Assembly: GCA_027919835.1 (NCBI GenBank)
Contig: JANVFP010000034.1
Location: 124,001-188,000, forward strand
Direction of reading: 5' to 3'
From: Lentinula raphanica
Lineage: Eukaryota > Basidiomycota > Agaricomycetes > Agaricales > Omphalotaceae
DNA: 64,000 nt
The translations under genes were made by a program, and so were the position numbers. Positions 1 through 12,305 of this stretch are shown in pieces. The first letter of the stretch is position 1. Each line of letters starts with the position of its first letter. The notes below the pieces were generated by a model, which saw only the letters and a list, made by a program, of their open reading frames with translations, was not told the DNA's origin and did not search any database.

Positions 1-650
1 GGTAGTGAGGCTCAGTCTCGGGGTACGTATGCTGAACACTAAGATACATGGACTACATTAACATCACTGCTGCTGAGCAGAACACAGCCAAAGTTCCGGT
101 TCTCAAACTGGTCGTCGACAGGACCCGATGAACTTCATATTCACCATTGGGACCTCACTGTGTTTACTTGCGACACCTTATTTCGTTTAGTCGTTTAACT
201 GTAGTATTCTCTGTTTTGAATAGTTGTACTCGCACGCTGTAGTATCTGTGTCAATATATGATCTGAACTCGTTCTATAAATCAGAGTGTGTCATCAAGTT
301 GGCTGCCCAGATAAGACACGGTGTGGCTGCTGCAAGGTCGCTGCCGGTTAAGTTGAGAACGATAAAGCGTAGAGCGTCCGAAATGACGTTAAACTATTTG
401 ACCAAGGTCGCGCTCCAACAAAAGCGTTGGATAGCAAAACTTTCACAAACGAACCAACCGATGACCGACCTTTGTGGAATCCGAACGTCCCTTACAGGGC
501 CCTGTGTGGATCTTGAAAAAGCAAGATCGCATACTCCTTTGACTATTCCGCCTCAAGATTAAACAGTATGTTTTTTGGTTTAAACAAGCGTACGGCTCAC
601 TTATAATCTCTCACTTCACAGGGTTTGGCTTCAGAGCTTCTCTCCATAAC

Positions 651-2216
651 ATGCCTAGAGGTCGTTCCATGCCTCCTCCAAAAACTTCGCCACTATTATC
701 TAGTAAACGAGAAAGGATGCAAGCTCTCACTCGAAAAATCGTCGAACGACTTCAAGAGTTACGTCGCGCTCGTGGTTTGGCAAACTCGGCCCATCGACCC
801 GCCCTTCAACCTGGAGAAACGCTTCGCGCTGTCCATATATATAGCGGCGCGTCACAGAATGTCAATGGACCCTCTCATCGATATTATGATAGGTTGGGAA
901 GAATTTTCTTTGTGGTCAGTCATTTTTGCTAGGAGTTATTATCTCGATACAAATTCAAGAGTTTGTTACAGGCATCTACCGGGAATCGTCCGGGAACCAT
1001 CCGAATTCTTTGGGACGATGTTGTTCTGCCTCGAGAAATACTCGAGTCAGATCTAGAACTCAACCAAATGTTGCAACAACGTTGGAACATCTCTCGAGAA
1101 AACCGACGATCCAGATCTATTCCGGTGTCCACCCCAACAGCGGACACTCGTCGAAGAATCGCTCGTCTGACAGGCAACGCGGTACAAGCTATTTCTGCCT
1201 CCTCACCCTCTTCAGCTGTGCCTCCGGTTGTGCTTCCTGCATCGGCCACTCATTCCAGATATCCTCGTCCCGTTGAGTCTGCAGGTCAGGCTGCACATAG
1301 ACCCTCCCCCTCATTGTCAGATTCGTCTGCAGTCCTTCCTCCCTCGCCTACTGCTTCTGTTGCGCGTCGCAGAGTTTCTGAATGGGCACACTCAACAGCA
1401 CAAGTCCTGCCTGCAGCGGTCCTTTCTGCACTACCTACTGCCTCTCCAGCACGCGCTTCTTCGGATTTTGGCCATTCCGTTGGTGCTACTCGCGCTAGTT
1501 CAACTCTGTCAAACAACGAGCCTCAGTCGGGTCCTGGATACAGGAACAGGGCGGAGTCGGATAACGAGTATGAATTCATAGACTCTCTTTCCGCAAACAG
1601 GACGCTCCATCAAGAGTCAGAGGATGAGGTCCAATTTATTGGTTCTCGTCCTGCCAACAGGATCGCCCGTCAGGAGTCGGACGACGAGATCGAATACGTG
1701 GACTTTCCTCCTGCCAATGGGACTGCCCGTCAGGAGTCGGACAACGAGATCGAGTACCTAGGTTTTCGTCCTGCAAATGTGATTGCCCGTCAGGAGTCGG
1801 ACAATGAGATCGAGTACCTAGGCTTTCGTCCTGCGAACAGGAACATCGCGACGACTTCATCCCAAGATTTTTCTATCATTGTAACGATTGTAGCTTGGAA
1901 GGAGGTGTGTATTGATGAACTATCGTTGACTTTTCATTCACTCACGTATTATTCTCAGGATTCCCATGAACACACGTCGGTGAAGCTCGCGTTACAGAAC
2001 GGGCAGTTCATGATGCTTTCCATGGTTCCAGAGGCCCTGCGAACATTGCAACTCAGCAACGTTCCATCCTTAGACCGTTACATTCCCGAGAAGGGGTGGA
2101 AGCGTATTCTCATGAACACGTTGTTCAAAGTTTCCGATGGGGATGTTGTCTCACTCAAACCGTCAACTGTCCAGCACGTCAAAAATTTCAAGGTTCACGC
2201 ATCTCACCTATATTAG
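651..2216 (+). CDS. Unrecognised companion ORF of the KDZ element with five 20-residue repeats
   Basis: Three phase-0 exons fit cleanly: 651-914, 972-1880 and 1959-2216, giving about 476 residues. The N-terminus is basic and helix-prone (residues 1-60), which suggests nucleic-acid binding but does not prove it. The middle is Ser/Ala/Pro-rich and probably disordered. It is followed by five 20-residue repeats of the form ESDNEIEYLGFRPANxxARQ (1554-1850). The C-terminal 85 residues look folded. The gene lies about 0.8 kb upstream of the transposase on the same strand, between the element's repeats, so I infer that it belongs to the transposon. I recognise no domain and propose no function. The clean splice phases and preserved repeat frame argue that it is coding. 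Confidence 0.6.
1554..1850 (+). repeat. In-frame 60-bp tandem repeat, about five copies
   Basis: The unit encodes 20 residues, an acidic ESDNEIEY-type half followed by a FRPAN..ARQ half. The last two copies are nearly identical and the first is the most diverged, so the array probably grew at its 3' end. It lies entirely within the second exon of the companion ORF. Confidence 0.85.
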
Positions 2217-3000
2217 ACTCGCTCTTTTGGGTCACGTATTAGACCAATTATACCCTAGCGAGCATTTTGCCACTCAAATTATAACACTCTTTATTAGCTA
2301 TCTTTGCCTCTCATATACCCTTATAAGCGACTCATTCTTTCATTCAACCTTTGCTCTTGAACAGCTATCTTCTCATTCTACACAGGAAACACGCTCTTTA
2401 ACAACTATTCAACCCTTTCTAAGTAGGGAACACGCTCCTTGTCTACTCTTGTCCTAGTTATCTTGGTATTGCTCATTGGTATACATATGTCAAGCAGCAA
2501 CTTTGCAATAATACGTTTGATTGGTTTACCATATTTGGAGTGATATAACCCGCTTTGACCGATTCTGTTTAAACCACCATCAATGGCATCGAACTACATG
2601 GCCTTTGTTTCGCGAGTAATACAATCTGCCTTGGCTCTGTTTAAACTCAAGTCTCATCCCGCCCGTTCGTCCGCAATGACGTTAAACTACTCGTCCCTTT
2701 CGCAAGTGGTCGTACGATCTCCTCTGTTTAAACCCTACACAGTCTATCACCCCGTTCGTTCGTCCGGCGTCCGCGATGACGTTAAACTACTTGTCCCTTT
2801 TGCAAGCAATATGATCTCCTGAGTCCTGACTCTGTTTAAACCAAAGTCCTCCGACCTTTCCGAACCAGACCAGCAAACGCTAGCGAGCCTAGTTTGTCTT
2901 TCCCTCATGTTGGAACTGGTTCACACCACTGTTCCCTCCATCACTATCCCCTCGCTGGTCGTCTTCCTTTTCCTAAGCCCTCCATTGTGTTCTCCACTCC
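2217..3000. other. Spacer between the two transposon genes, rich in GTTTAAAC repeats
   Basis: No convincing ORF. Four GTTTAAAC octamers lie between 2567 and 2841. They alternate with a longer degenerate block (around 2655-2700 and 2757-2810) that contains CGTTCGTCCG and TGACGTTAAACTAC. The region just before 3001 is pyrimidine-rich and probably includes the transposase promoter. Confidence 0.6.
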
Positions 3001-6000
3001 ATGGCTAAGAAAAAGAGAAAGAGCACTGTCCTCGACGACTCCGACATCATTAGGAACGCCTCTTTACAACAACAAGTCTTGACACTTGATAACGACACAT
3101 CTCATTTTCACAAGCGTATCTACGCGTCTACCCGTGCAGTGGACGCTACTTCAAACCCGCCGCCGTCGATACCTCCACCACCTACGGAAACACAGATTGC
3201 TCAGGATCCGCACACAAAGGCAGAAAAGGCAGACCCGCCTGCCTCGGTACCCCTTGAAAACACAGAGAAAATTCGTTCTCAGGTATGTACAATGTGTGCA
3301 CTATGAATGAAGACATTCTCATTCTCCGTCTGCAGCGTGCTCAACTCTTAGCAGAATACAGTGACAACTTTGCACTGGTCGCAAGACTATTGATGGCAAA
3401 GGAGGCAGACAGTCGTATTGGGAGTGTCTGCATGTGTGGCCAAGGTGTTCGTCAAGTTCGTTGCCTGGACTGTACACAGTTAGCACCACTTTGTCGGCAG
3501 TGCTGGGTACGGGCACATACCCACCAACCATTTCACTGGGCACATGTGTGGAGCGACAGGCATGGTTATTTCACCCGCCAAGACATATCTACAGTTCTCC
3601 CGGAAGGCTACAGCATCCCGTTGGGCCACAACGGAAGCTGCTGTCCCAAAGCCTCCCAGCCTTTGCTTATGACTATAGCAGATATCAACGGAATCCACGC
3701 GACGCAAGTTTCGTTTTGTCAATGTGTAGAACTCAGCAGATGGCGACAGCTCGTGGATATCGACATTTTCCCCGCTACAATCGCGCAGCCACAGACAGCT
3801 TTTACGTTCTCACTCCTCCGCCATTGGACAATATTCAACTTACAGTCGAAGGTAACTGCACATCACTATGTTGCAGCACTTCGCCGCCAGACAGACAACG
3901 TGTTCACAGGAAATGTCCCTGTGAGTACATCATATATTCACCGGTACATAGATCATTACTCACTGTCCAATGCCAGGATATATCGAGCCAGTTCCGGTTC
4001 ATTACTCGCATCTGGCCACTCTTCTTGGCTGAAAAACGCAGTGGGTACTTCTACGACCGCGGCATGAAAGATGCCTTCCCGCTGCGGCCAGTCGACGACC
4101 TCAGGACTGGATGTTTTATTTGTCCTGAAGATGGAGTTAACATGGAACCGAAATGGGAGCAGACACCTGGGAATCTTCGGTTTGTGCATACCTAATCGTC
4201 ACTTTCTCCCAGCTGATTGGATTCTCATGGTAGACACATACACTCCCAACGATGGGTTGTAGATGGCAACATGAAGAATGGAAACTTCGATAAACGCAAT
4301 GACTTAGATGACGGGTCACTTTTCGCAGGAAGGGCCTACATGCCTTCCGAGCAGGATTTCGACCATTACCAAAGAACCGTTCCGCAGCTACAAAAAGAGG
4401 TAAGGGATGCATCTAATAGCTACACATTTCTGATAAGTATCCCCTTAGAAAACAACGTGCACTCATCTCAAAGTTGCCAATGGTGCGGACAGCGCAAAGT
4501 ACAAAAACCAGAGAATCAGCGGGAACTTACATATCCAGTGTGATCATGGAGTCGTTCTGTCCAGTGTCGATATCACGCTAGGAGAACGGTGAGTCAATTG
4601 TAACAAGTATTTCTCATGAACTCACCAGTGCTCTAGGCTTGCAATATATGACTATGCACTAAATCTAGCCATGGACTCGCGTCCATTTGCCCACTCAAAC
4701 CGACCAGACCTGGTTATCAGTTACGACAACAACTGTGGTGCTGTCGCGAACGTACACGCTCGATGGCAGAAGTACTTTCCGGAGAATGCCCATATCATCA
4801 ATAATTCACGTTTCACGATTCCTGCCTGCCATGTCCGTAATCATGTCGAGGGATGTGATTACCTATATTGCTACCAGTATAAGCCCAACACTGGCCATTT
4901 CCACGGAGAAACGGTCGAGGCAACGTGGGCGACTTTCAATGCACTTGGAGGCGCAGTGCTGCAAATGAGCCCCGGTCATCGTATCGACACTCTTATAATT
5001 CATTACAGTGACTGGAATTGGAGGAAAGCTGTGTCTGCTTGTACGTCCGAGTCTTTCACAAATCAACAAGAACTAACTAAGGGCATCTATAGCACATCAA
5101 CTCCAAAAGGACCTCGATGAAGCCAAGATTCAATACGTTGCCAAGCGAGACCATTTTGCTGGACTTTGTGATATATTTGAATCAAGAGTTTCGGTCTGGA
5201 ATGCCTGGGACCGCTCACCAAAGATTGATCCAACAAGGAAAAAGACTGTTCTCAGTGTCTATTCTCACAATAATGAGAAAGGTTAGTTCACTCATCTACT
5301 GCTTACTAGTGTTCTCACCAATATACCAAGCCCCCACCATGAAATCTCTGGTCGATAACTTGATGACCTCAGATGAAGAAGTTGGCACGCTCAATGGCAC
5401 TGTGAAGGCAGGTTCCATCGCCGGTTGGCTGAAGGAGGGATTAGCCATCATACAGCTTCAGTGAGTTCAATCTTCCAGCGGTATGTAAGTAGAAACTGAC
5501 ACTTGAGCAGGTCCCGAGTTCAACATTTAGCACATACTTCCAAAGAGAAGCCGACGAAGCAACTTCGTAGTCATCGTACCGCACTTATCACTCGTATCTC
5601 CAAGTGGCGGAAACTCCAGGAACGGTATATGCCATCAATCGGATTGTGTCTCACTCAACAAGGGCCTCAAGAACCAGAGAGCGAATCTTTGCTTTTACCA
5701 TCCGATTTTACGGCCTCTGAGCGCTCCCGACATCACTTAGTTGGTCTGGCAGCGAAACAGGTCCAACTACTTGAGATAGCCCTTGGCGACATTGTACAGA
5801 TGCTTCAAGTTACTGTCAAAACACTATCTGCTGCTTATGAGCGCAAACACAAGCATGCTCGCGGTCAAGATGCCAACACACGTGCCAACGAGGGCATACG
5901 CACTATCGAGTCTAAACGCAACAGTCTCATCTCTGAATACAAGCTATTTCGACAAAGTTTACAAGCCTTGGATAGTTTGGACACCACGAAATGGCCATCG

Positions 6001-7096
6001 TTGAGTGTTCAAGACACTTTCCGGAAGCCCACGGAGAGACGGCGTTCACCTGGGGATTCGCGTGTCATGGATGGTACTCTATGGCGGATGTCAAGTACAG
6101 GCCGCAGTAGTGCACAAGCAGAGCTCGCAAGCGGTCTCATCTTCGGAAATAGGGAAAGAGAGGTGGCGAATGAGACGCGAATTGAGGAGCCGATTTTTGA
6201 CACCAGCAACGTATACTATAGTGGTAAGAGTCAAAGCACGTTGATTCTGAAAAGGTATCTGAAAGACATTCTTAGGGACAAAAATGTCTTCGCGCCAACG
6301 TGAGTCATGTTCTCATTCTTCATCTGTTTCTTCACTTAGGGGATATGACTGTGATAGCGCGTACTTCCACTCGTTCATCGCAGGAAACATCGGCAGATAA
6401 AGATGACATGAATCTTGTGGAGCAAATGGGTGATGTGCATTCACCTGTCTCCGAGAAGAAGGATGGTTGGATCTGGCATCATGGCTCATTGAAGAATATG
6501 AGTTCTGAAGAGTTAGAGAAGTGGGAAGACAAGAGTAAGTGGATAAACCTACCAAATACTATCATTCATGTGTCTCCATAGGTGATAGCGTCCAATGGTT
6601 TCGTGCCGAAGCCGACATGGAACGATGGCAGGAACAACTCGAAATCAAGCATGCTGAGTTCCTCCGGCTTATTGCTAGCTTCACCAAGCATCGAGATGCT
6701 TGGGACATCCTTGTAAACGATTACTCTCCAACCCCTGGCCATCGCGCTTATGCACAGGAACACCGAGACATGTTTGATAGCCTTCGCGCAGATGCCGAAG
6801 AAAAATATCGACATTGTGCATTATACTTTCTCCTTCGTCGCGAGTCAGGTGAAACACTTGCCGACCGTATACTACAGTGGCGGAGGGAAGAGGAGAAAAT
6901 ATTCAAGTTCGACCGGTGCGTAATTTACGGCTTACCAAGTTGATTTTCTCTTCTCTTCTCTCAATCAATTGTTGTCAGATGGGCGACAAGACCAGCTTTT
7001 CATGACCCAATTGTGTTCAAGCATGGTGGAGATACACGAGTTCCCGTCGTCAGCCCAGACGAAATCGATACGATGGACGGCGTTAGCAGGAGTTAA
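3001..7096 (+). CDS. KDZ transposase with CxC2 cysteine cluster
   Basis: About a dozen short-intron exons encode roughly 1,160 residues in one coherent reading. The first intron is 3282-3334. After a low-complexity N-terminus comes a cysteine cluster (residues about 125-150, CMCGQG and LCRQCW), the zinc-binding CxC2 module typical of basidiomycete KDZ proteins. The transposase domain follows. Candidate catalytic acids are Asp in VVDGN (near 4250), Asp in ISYDNNC (near 4725) and Glu in HGETVEATW (near 4905). The CHVRNHVEGC stretch and SDWNWRKA also match the family. A long helical C-terminal region runs to the stop at 7094-7096. I saw no frameshift or internal stop in the best splice model, so the gene may be active. 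The residue assignments are inferred from family patterns. Confidence 0.88.
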
Positions 7097-7180
7097 CCAC
7101 AAGGTGGAGTTCAACAGTTTCAGTTTGTTGAATCATCTCGTTTGTTCTAATATCTACTTCATTCCCAGACCATCTGTTCA

Positions 7181-7411
7181 TTCAAACCTCTCGTGCGATT
7201 AAACCTCTCGTGCGATTAAACCTCTCGTGCGATTAAACCTCTCGTGCGATTAAACCTCTCGTGCGATTAAACCTCTCGTATGATTAAACCTTTCATTCGA
7301 TTAAACTTTTTGTTCGATTAAACTTTTCGTTCGATTAAACCTTCCATTTGTTTAAATCACCCGTTTGTTTGAACCTTCCGTTCGTTTAAACCTTTTGTCT
7401 GTTTGAAGATC
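7181..7411. repeat. 17-bp tandem array at the right side of the KDZ element
   Basis: About 13 copies of a 17-bp unit (ATTAAACCTCTCGTGCG). The first five or six are almost perfect. Later ones drift through CTTTCATTCG and CTTTTCGTTCG forms to GTTTAAA variants that match the GTTTAAAC octamers elsewhere in the element. The array starts about 85 bp after the transposase stop. This placement suggests subterminal transposase-binding repeats. Confidence 0.85.
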
Positions 7412-7792
7412 TCAGTCTCTTTTTGACCAGGCTCCTTACTTCTCTATCACTTCACCTCTTGTTTAATCAGTGTGATTCACTCAGACCTATACTCTCCAAG
7501 TCTTTCCCTACATTTAACTATGGCATGTATTGAATGCTATGTCTCAATATATAATGATGTTTAAACGCGTTTAAACCAAAGGTGGCCATGGCCATGGATG
7601 ATTAATTGAAACTCATAGGGTTACAGTGTTTTTCACTAAATGGGGTCTCTTTTTCACGACCGTTCCTATCGTCGATTTTTCTCATGAATGAATTTGTTCA
7701 ATTACAGTTCTCCCCATTCTTTCAGGTAACATAACCAACTCTGCGGCCTTTTCGTTGGGATTTTCTTCGCGCCACAGAAACAGAGATGCAGA
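7412..7792. other. Non-coding flank at the right end of the KDZ element
   Basis: No gene seen. Two GTTTAAAC octamers share a short palindromic block at 7559-7576 (GTTTAAACGCGTTTAAAC), a likely near-terminal binding site. Beyond it is ordinary AT-rich spacer. Confidence 0.5.
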
Positions 7793-9752
7793 CTACCGGT
7801 ACGGTCTCACCACGTTTTCTCGAGCATGCAACTCGGCCCAGATTCGCGTCTGAGGGCTGTCAATGCTCTGTTTCTCATTCCGACATCTCATCGGCGCAAT
7901 TGTTAAGTCCAGCGCTTCCCAATACTGACGGGACTGCTCCTTGATCTTCCCAAAAAGGGTTTCTGGTAAGTCCATAGCAGCAATCATCCTCTGAGCGAGT
8001 TTAATCCTTGAGTCAAATAGATATGTATTAAGTTAACCTTGACTCTAGAAGGCTGATCACACTCAGAAACGTGGTCCAGTCACTTCTCAAATCGTATTTC
8101 TTGTTGAAATCCCAAGCCCGACGAACAGTCGCTCGTTCTCAATCATCTACTTCTGTAAGTACTAAGGTTTTGAATTCCAGATTCCAACTTCTGCATTCAG
8201 GCTCTCATCGACAGTATCTCCCCTGTTCTTGCTTTCGAGAGTATACGATGAGCTTATCGCCAAACTTATATGCACTGTAGCCTTCGATGTAATCGCACTT
8301 GAGTGCTGGTCTGCCCGTAACACAAAGGTGTACATGAAGATGATTATTCGGTGGAGTAGACCTGCTCCAGTGTGAAGTTGGCCGTATAGGTACGAGTTGA
8401 GTTAGTTTTCCTCATGCTCCCTACAGTACGATTCTTACCTTCCGTCAGTAAGTAGTTGCCGGATGGTTCATCGCATTATCTGCCTCATTTGAGGTTGAAG
8501 ATAAAAGGCGACTTCGTCGATTGACGTCACGAGTACCTTGCGCGATGCGATACGAAGACAGAAAAATTTCTCTTACCAACTTTGTTTCTGCGCACCGACA
8601 TGTAGGACCTCGTAGGATCTTGTCTACACCTACGCTCAGCTTGGGGATCTCCCAACGGTATCCTGTTTCACGCTGACTCTGCAAACATAACTTGAGAAGA
8701 GATCACGCTTCGGGTCCTGCCCCTGTACGCATGGTTCTTGGCTGACGAATCCCCTGTGAGGTACGCGGCCGCCTTTTCAACCTCTTCCTGCTGCTCGACC
8801 TTCTGTTCTCTCAAAAGCGTGAAGACCGGCCATTTCTCTCTGTCCCCGGCCTTCAAACCTTGAGCTAGAAATCCTGGTCAGGAGCTCCCGCGAACGAGTA
8901 CTAGACAAAATGTTGATCCCTCTTTTGACCTTAGCTCAAGCTCAGTCTTCACGATCGATATGCAAGTTTGAAAGTGGCTTTCACCTAGCTGAAAACCCGC
9001 ACTCACAAGCCCCGGTAAGTGCCAGAATGATACGAAAGGAGGTAAGAGTTTGTGCGCTTTTAACTCATGGGGTTGTCGAAAGAAAACGATGTAGGCTTTT
9101 TTGTCGATCGATACCATGCCTCTTGGCTCGTAGGCGATCACCGACACCGTCATACTCGCACATTCAGAATCCCGGGCCACGATAAAAATTCCAAAGGCAG
9201 TATGCACATTATTTGTGGATAATTCTGGAGGGGGACGATAAATACCTAGAGCCTCACCGCATTGTGCGAGGACGGAAAGGCGTACAGGCAGAACAAGCGT
9301 GAAGAAAGTCATTGACCTGAAGGCAAGATGGGAAGTTTGGAACTGATGTAAGTGCGATTAGACAGGTTCAAAAGGTCCAGCTCACAGGCACTTGATACAG
9401 GGACAAATGTACGATCAATACGTCAACTTCTGGCTGAAGTTAAATCAACACAGTAAGCTCCATATCTCGGTTTGTAGGTGTTGGGCACGGTGGGTTTATG
9501 ACCTGTTGATTCCACCCATCTGAGCGAAAAGAGAGCAGTTTCAGATAGCCTCTCTTACTTACTGTTCGAACGTCGATTCGTATCGTCAAGACTCGGAATT
9601 GTACGGTGCGGTGATGTGCTTTCCCTTTCGTATGTATTCAGTACATTGTACAGATGAAGAATCATCCATCAAGCATCGATCTGTGCCACTGTTCGCGAAC
9701 TCGAGTAACGCCCCACGCCCACTGAATACAAGGATAATCTTGAGAGGCAACA
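7793..9752 (-). CDS. Possible multi-exon or decayed gene, unrecognised
   Basis: Several minus-strand stretches read like protein but do not join into one clean model. They are 9752-9580 (starting MLLPLKIILVFSGRG), 9312-8990 (the best block, including VARDSECASMTVSVIAYEPR and FVSFWHLPGL, then a plausible GTGAGT donor), 8856-8690, 8680-8585, about 8330-8200 (DYIEGYSAYKFGDKLIVY) and 7987-7793. The link from 8856-8690 to the next block would need an impossibly short intron, which suggests a frameshift or decay. I recognise no family. It could be a functional gene with an unusual exon structure, or a pseudogene flanking the transposon. Confidence 0.3.
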
Positions 9753-10304
9753 GCATACCAAAGGGTGCAGCGGAAAATATCCTTTCTACTCATTTCTTCC
9801 TTAGACTTGCCTGGGCAACAGTTTTGACTTTGGCCCCTTCTCTCTCGAAAACCGACTCGGTACGATAGACCGGGAGTCCTGGTGCTGAAGGGAAAATATG
9901 ATACGGGAATGAGACAGAGAGAGTTGCCTGACCCGCGGATCTCAAGATTTCGAGATTTCAAAATTGCTGGCGATCAGTGAACAGACAGGTTGATTCGAAC
10001 TCCTCCAGATTCTTCTTATTTATTCATAGTTTAGCTTGAATTCTTCGATGTTTGCATTACGAGCTGAACTTCGACGCAATGAGAAAGTCCCCCAAGGAAA
10101 AACTGAATCACCATCCTGATTGCTTACTTTACATATTGTGGCTTAACCGGATAGCTCTACAAAGGTAAATAAGAACTTCTCACTTTTCTGCTTCACTCTA
10201 CGTATAAGCACCCCAGGGGTAGGGTGATCAGCAGTCAGCTATACATATAATTGCGCCAACTGTGTTCCCCCAAGCTACGTACTAAATCTGCTTTTCGACT
10301 GGAA
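9753..10304. other. Intergenic, upstream of the Zn2Cys6 gene
   Basis: No supported gene. A TATA-like TATACATATAA lies near 10240, about 65 bp before the ATG at 10305, preceded by a C-rich stretch. It is a plausible promoter for the regulator downstream. Confidence 0.4.
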
Positions 10305-11769
10305 ATGTCTTTTGAAAACTCCCCACAATCCCTGTATGACGACCTGGCTGGTATGCAGCATATTCGACAATATAATACACCTAACCTCCCTTTCGTCAAC
10401 CACAATCAGATTTCGTCTGCTGCTGCTGCCTATAGACCCATCTATGGACACCAAAACTTACCATATAACCAGCACGAAGGAGCACAAACCTTGCGCTCCA
10501 CCGAGCTTCCTTATCATGGGTCATTAAGCTACCATGATACGAACCAGTCATGGCCGGTTTCATACCCTCAAAACAACCATCTGGACTATATGTCCATCGT
10601 CGGTGGCCCTGTTCATCGCTTCCCAAGTAATCCACATCACCATGGTGTGAGCGCTTCTCGGGCGGCGTCACAAGCTATCTTTCACCACCCTAGTTCAGAT
10701 CAGTATCCCGGTACACAGCGTACGCTTGCAGGATCGTTGGATCCAAGCACCGGAGTATTTTACCGTACGCCCGAGCACCCACGGCTTCGAACAGCTCAAG
10801 CATGCGAGAAGTGTCGTACTAGAAAGGCAAAGGTGATTATTGATATTAAATAAATCCGCTGTTAAAGGCTCACCGGGGCGTTATACGTGCTCTTTCAGTG
10901 CAGTGGAGAGCACCCCTCATGCAAACGATGCTTGAATCGAGGTCTTGTGTGCGAATACGCAAAGGAAGGACGTGTTCGAGGTCCCAATAAACCCAAGACC
11001 AAGCCCACCATCCTAGCAGAGATGCCTTCCCCCGTCGTCATTCCCAACCAATCTCCTTCTCATGGGGAGCTCCAGAGTTCGATTTCGAGTCCCATCCCAG
11101 CATGTCCGCCTCGTAGATTCGTATCTCCGTCCATCTTACCTCCTTCCATGTCGTCGGCGACCATGCCGTCCCCTTCATCACCTTGCTCTACAGGGTACGA
11201 CACGCTCCAGTCGCCCATATCGTCAACCAGCACCAGCTCGCCTGATTCTGTCATGGGGTCCCACTGTTACCTAGATCCAAATACACGCTGCAGCAACCGA
11301 GTTGAGCATCCCTCACAGTCCACGTTGCACAACAGGTACGGTTCAGATGCAGCGATGTCCAACCTACCCGAGACAGGCTTTCGACACCCAGCACGAAGCC
11401 TACCACAACGACCGTATTCGAGCTCTCAACCGCCCTCAGCATACCAATCTTCAAACGTTGAGAAATCTGTCGCGCAAATGATGTGGGCATGCGTATTACA
11501 CTTATCCGATTCCTCATGCTGATCATTGAAGACACAGCTCATCGTCTGGGTATGACCAGACCGCAAGCTATACACGGGAAACCACCAACTTCCAGAACGT
11601 TTCGTTAGCGGAATATCGAGACACCGATTCGAGGGGGTTTGAGAATGTTACTTCCTATCCATACGAAGGGATGACCTCCGCCCAGCATCCACGAACATAT
11701 AGTTTTCCACTGGGCTTCGGTGCAGAGGAAGGCTCGGAGCATCGATATGTTAATTTCGATACGTATTGA
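10305..11769 (+). CDS. Zn2Cys6 fungal-type transcription factor
   Basis: Three exons fit: 10305-10832, 10899-11492 and 11538-11769. The first intron falls exactly after CRTRKAK and splits the zinc cluster. The joined motif has perfect spacing C-X2-C-X6-C-X6-C-X2-C-X6-C (CEKC, then C, then CKRC, then C), starting around residue 167, followed by a basic linker (GRVRGPNKPK). The protein is about 450 residues. A Gln/Ser/Tyr-rich N-terminus precedes the DNA-binding domain, and a Ser/Pro-rich probable activation region follows. I see no fungal_trans middle homology domain. It should act in the nucleus as a binuclear-zinc DNA-binding regulator. Its closest downstream gene is the GMC oxidoreductase, but nothing in the sequence shows that it is the target. 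The last 45-bp intron is short and its donor is uncertain. Confidence 0.88.
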
Positions 11770-12254
11770 GCCCATTTCCTCTTCTCATATCTTCATGTAT
11801 CTATGTTTTTCTGAGTTTTCGGGTATGCACGAAGAATGTCTGTTATCGATTTGACGCCCGGATTTGCAGTTTCGCTATGATCGCATATGCCACCGACTCG
11901 GAAAAGGCTGTTCAAAACGGTTCAAAAGTTCCTACGAGACCGGGTTCTATCAGAGCTGGATCGGTGGTCTACAGAAAACTCGAAGAAAACTCGACAAACC
12001 ATATAAGATAGCTCTTGAACGTGCTTGAACGATTGTTCAAAAAATTCAGATTTCTTTGTAGATGGCTGAGTTAGTTGAGACTAAGCCCAGAATGGCATGC
12101 GCCGACTTGGAAGTGCGTCGGCATCGAACGTCGGAAATTTGAGCGCGCGTGGGGCTGTGCATTTTTTCGCGTCGTTTTCGGTGGTTACACTTCATCGCGG
12201 CTAGTCATAACCGCAACATCTTGGCATTATCATAAAAACATGAATTATTTTCTG
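11770..12254. other. Intergenic between the regulator and the GMC gene
   Basis: No gene seen. The stretch carries the 3' region of the Zn2Cys6 gene and the promoter of the GMC gene. No clear palindromic CGG...CCG site for a Zn2Cys6 dimer was noticed. Confidence 0.4.
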
Positions 12255-12261
12255 TATAAAA
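12255..12261 (+). promoter_or_regulatory. TATA box of the GMC oxidoreductase gene
   Basis: TATAAAA lies 45 bp upstream of the ATG at 12306, in a setting typical of strongly expressed secreted fungal enzymes. Confidence 0.6.
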
Positions 12262-12305
12262 ACTCCCTCAACATAAATGGCTGATTCTTCATCGCGTCCC
12301 CCACC

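Larger units (their letters stand above)
370..7576 (+). mobile_element. KDZ-class DNA transposon, probable extent
   Basis: The interval holds a full KDZ transposase, a companion ORF and unusual repeats on both sides. The 8-mer GTTTAAAC occurs at about 578, 2567, 2639, 2726, 2834, 7384, 7559 and 7569. A related block built on TGACGTTAAACTA recurs near 385, 2673 and 2777. A 17-bp tandem array follows the transposase. Subterminal repeats of this kind are known from Zisupton-type elements. I could not identify terminal inverted repeats or a target-site duplication, so both outer ends are estimates from the repeat distribution, and the left end could lie outside the window. Confidence 0.6.

Noticed and set aside
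224..562. 112-codon ORF near the window start
   Set aside because: No family-like sequence, no splice partners, and it overlaps the subterminal repeat block of the KDZ element.
9980..10000. Possible tRNA T-loop (GATTCGAAC)
   Set aside because: No acceptor or anticodon stem could be paired around it. No tRNA gene was supported anywhere in the window.
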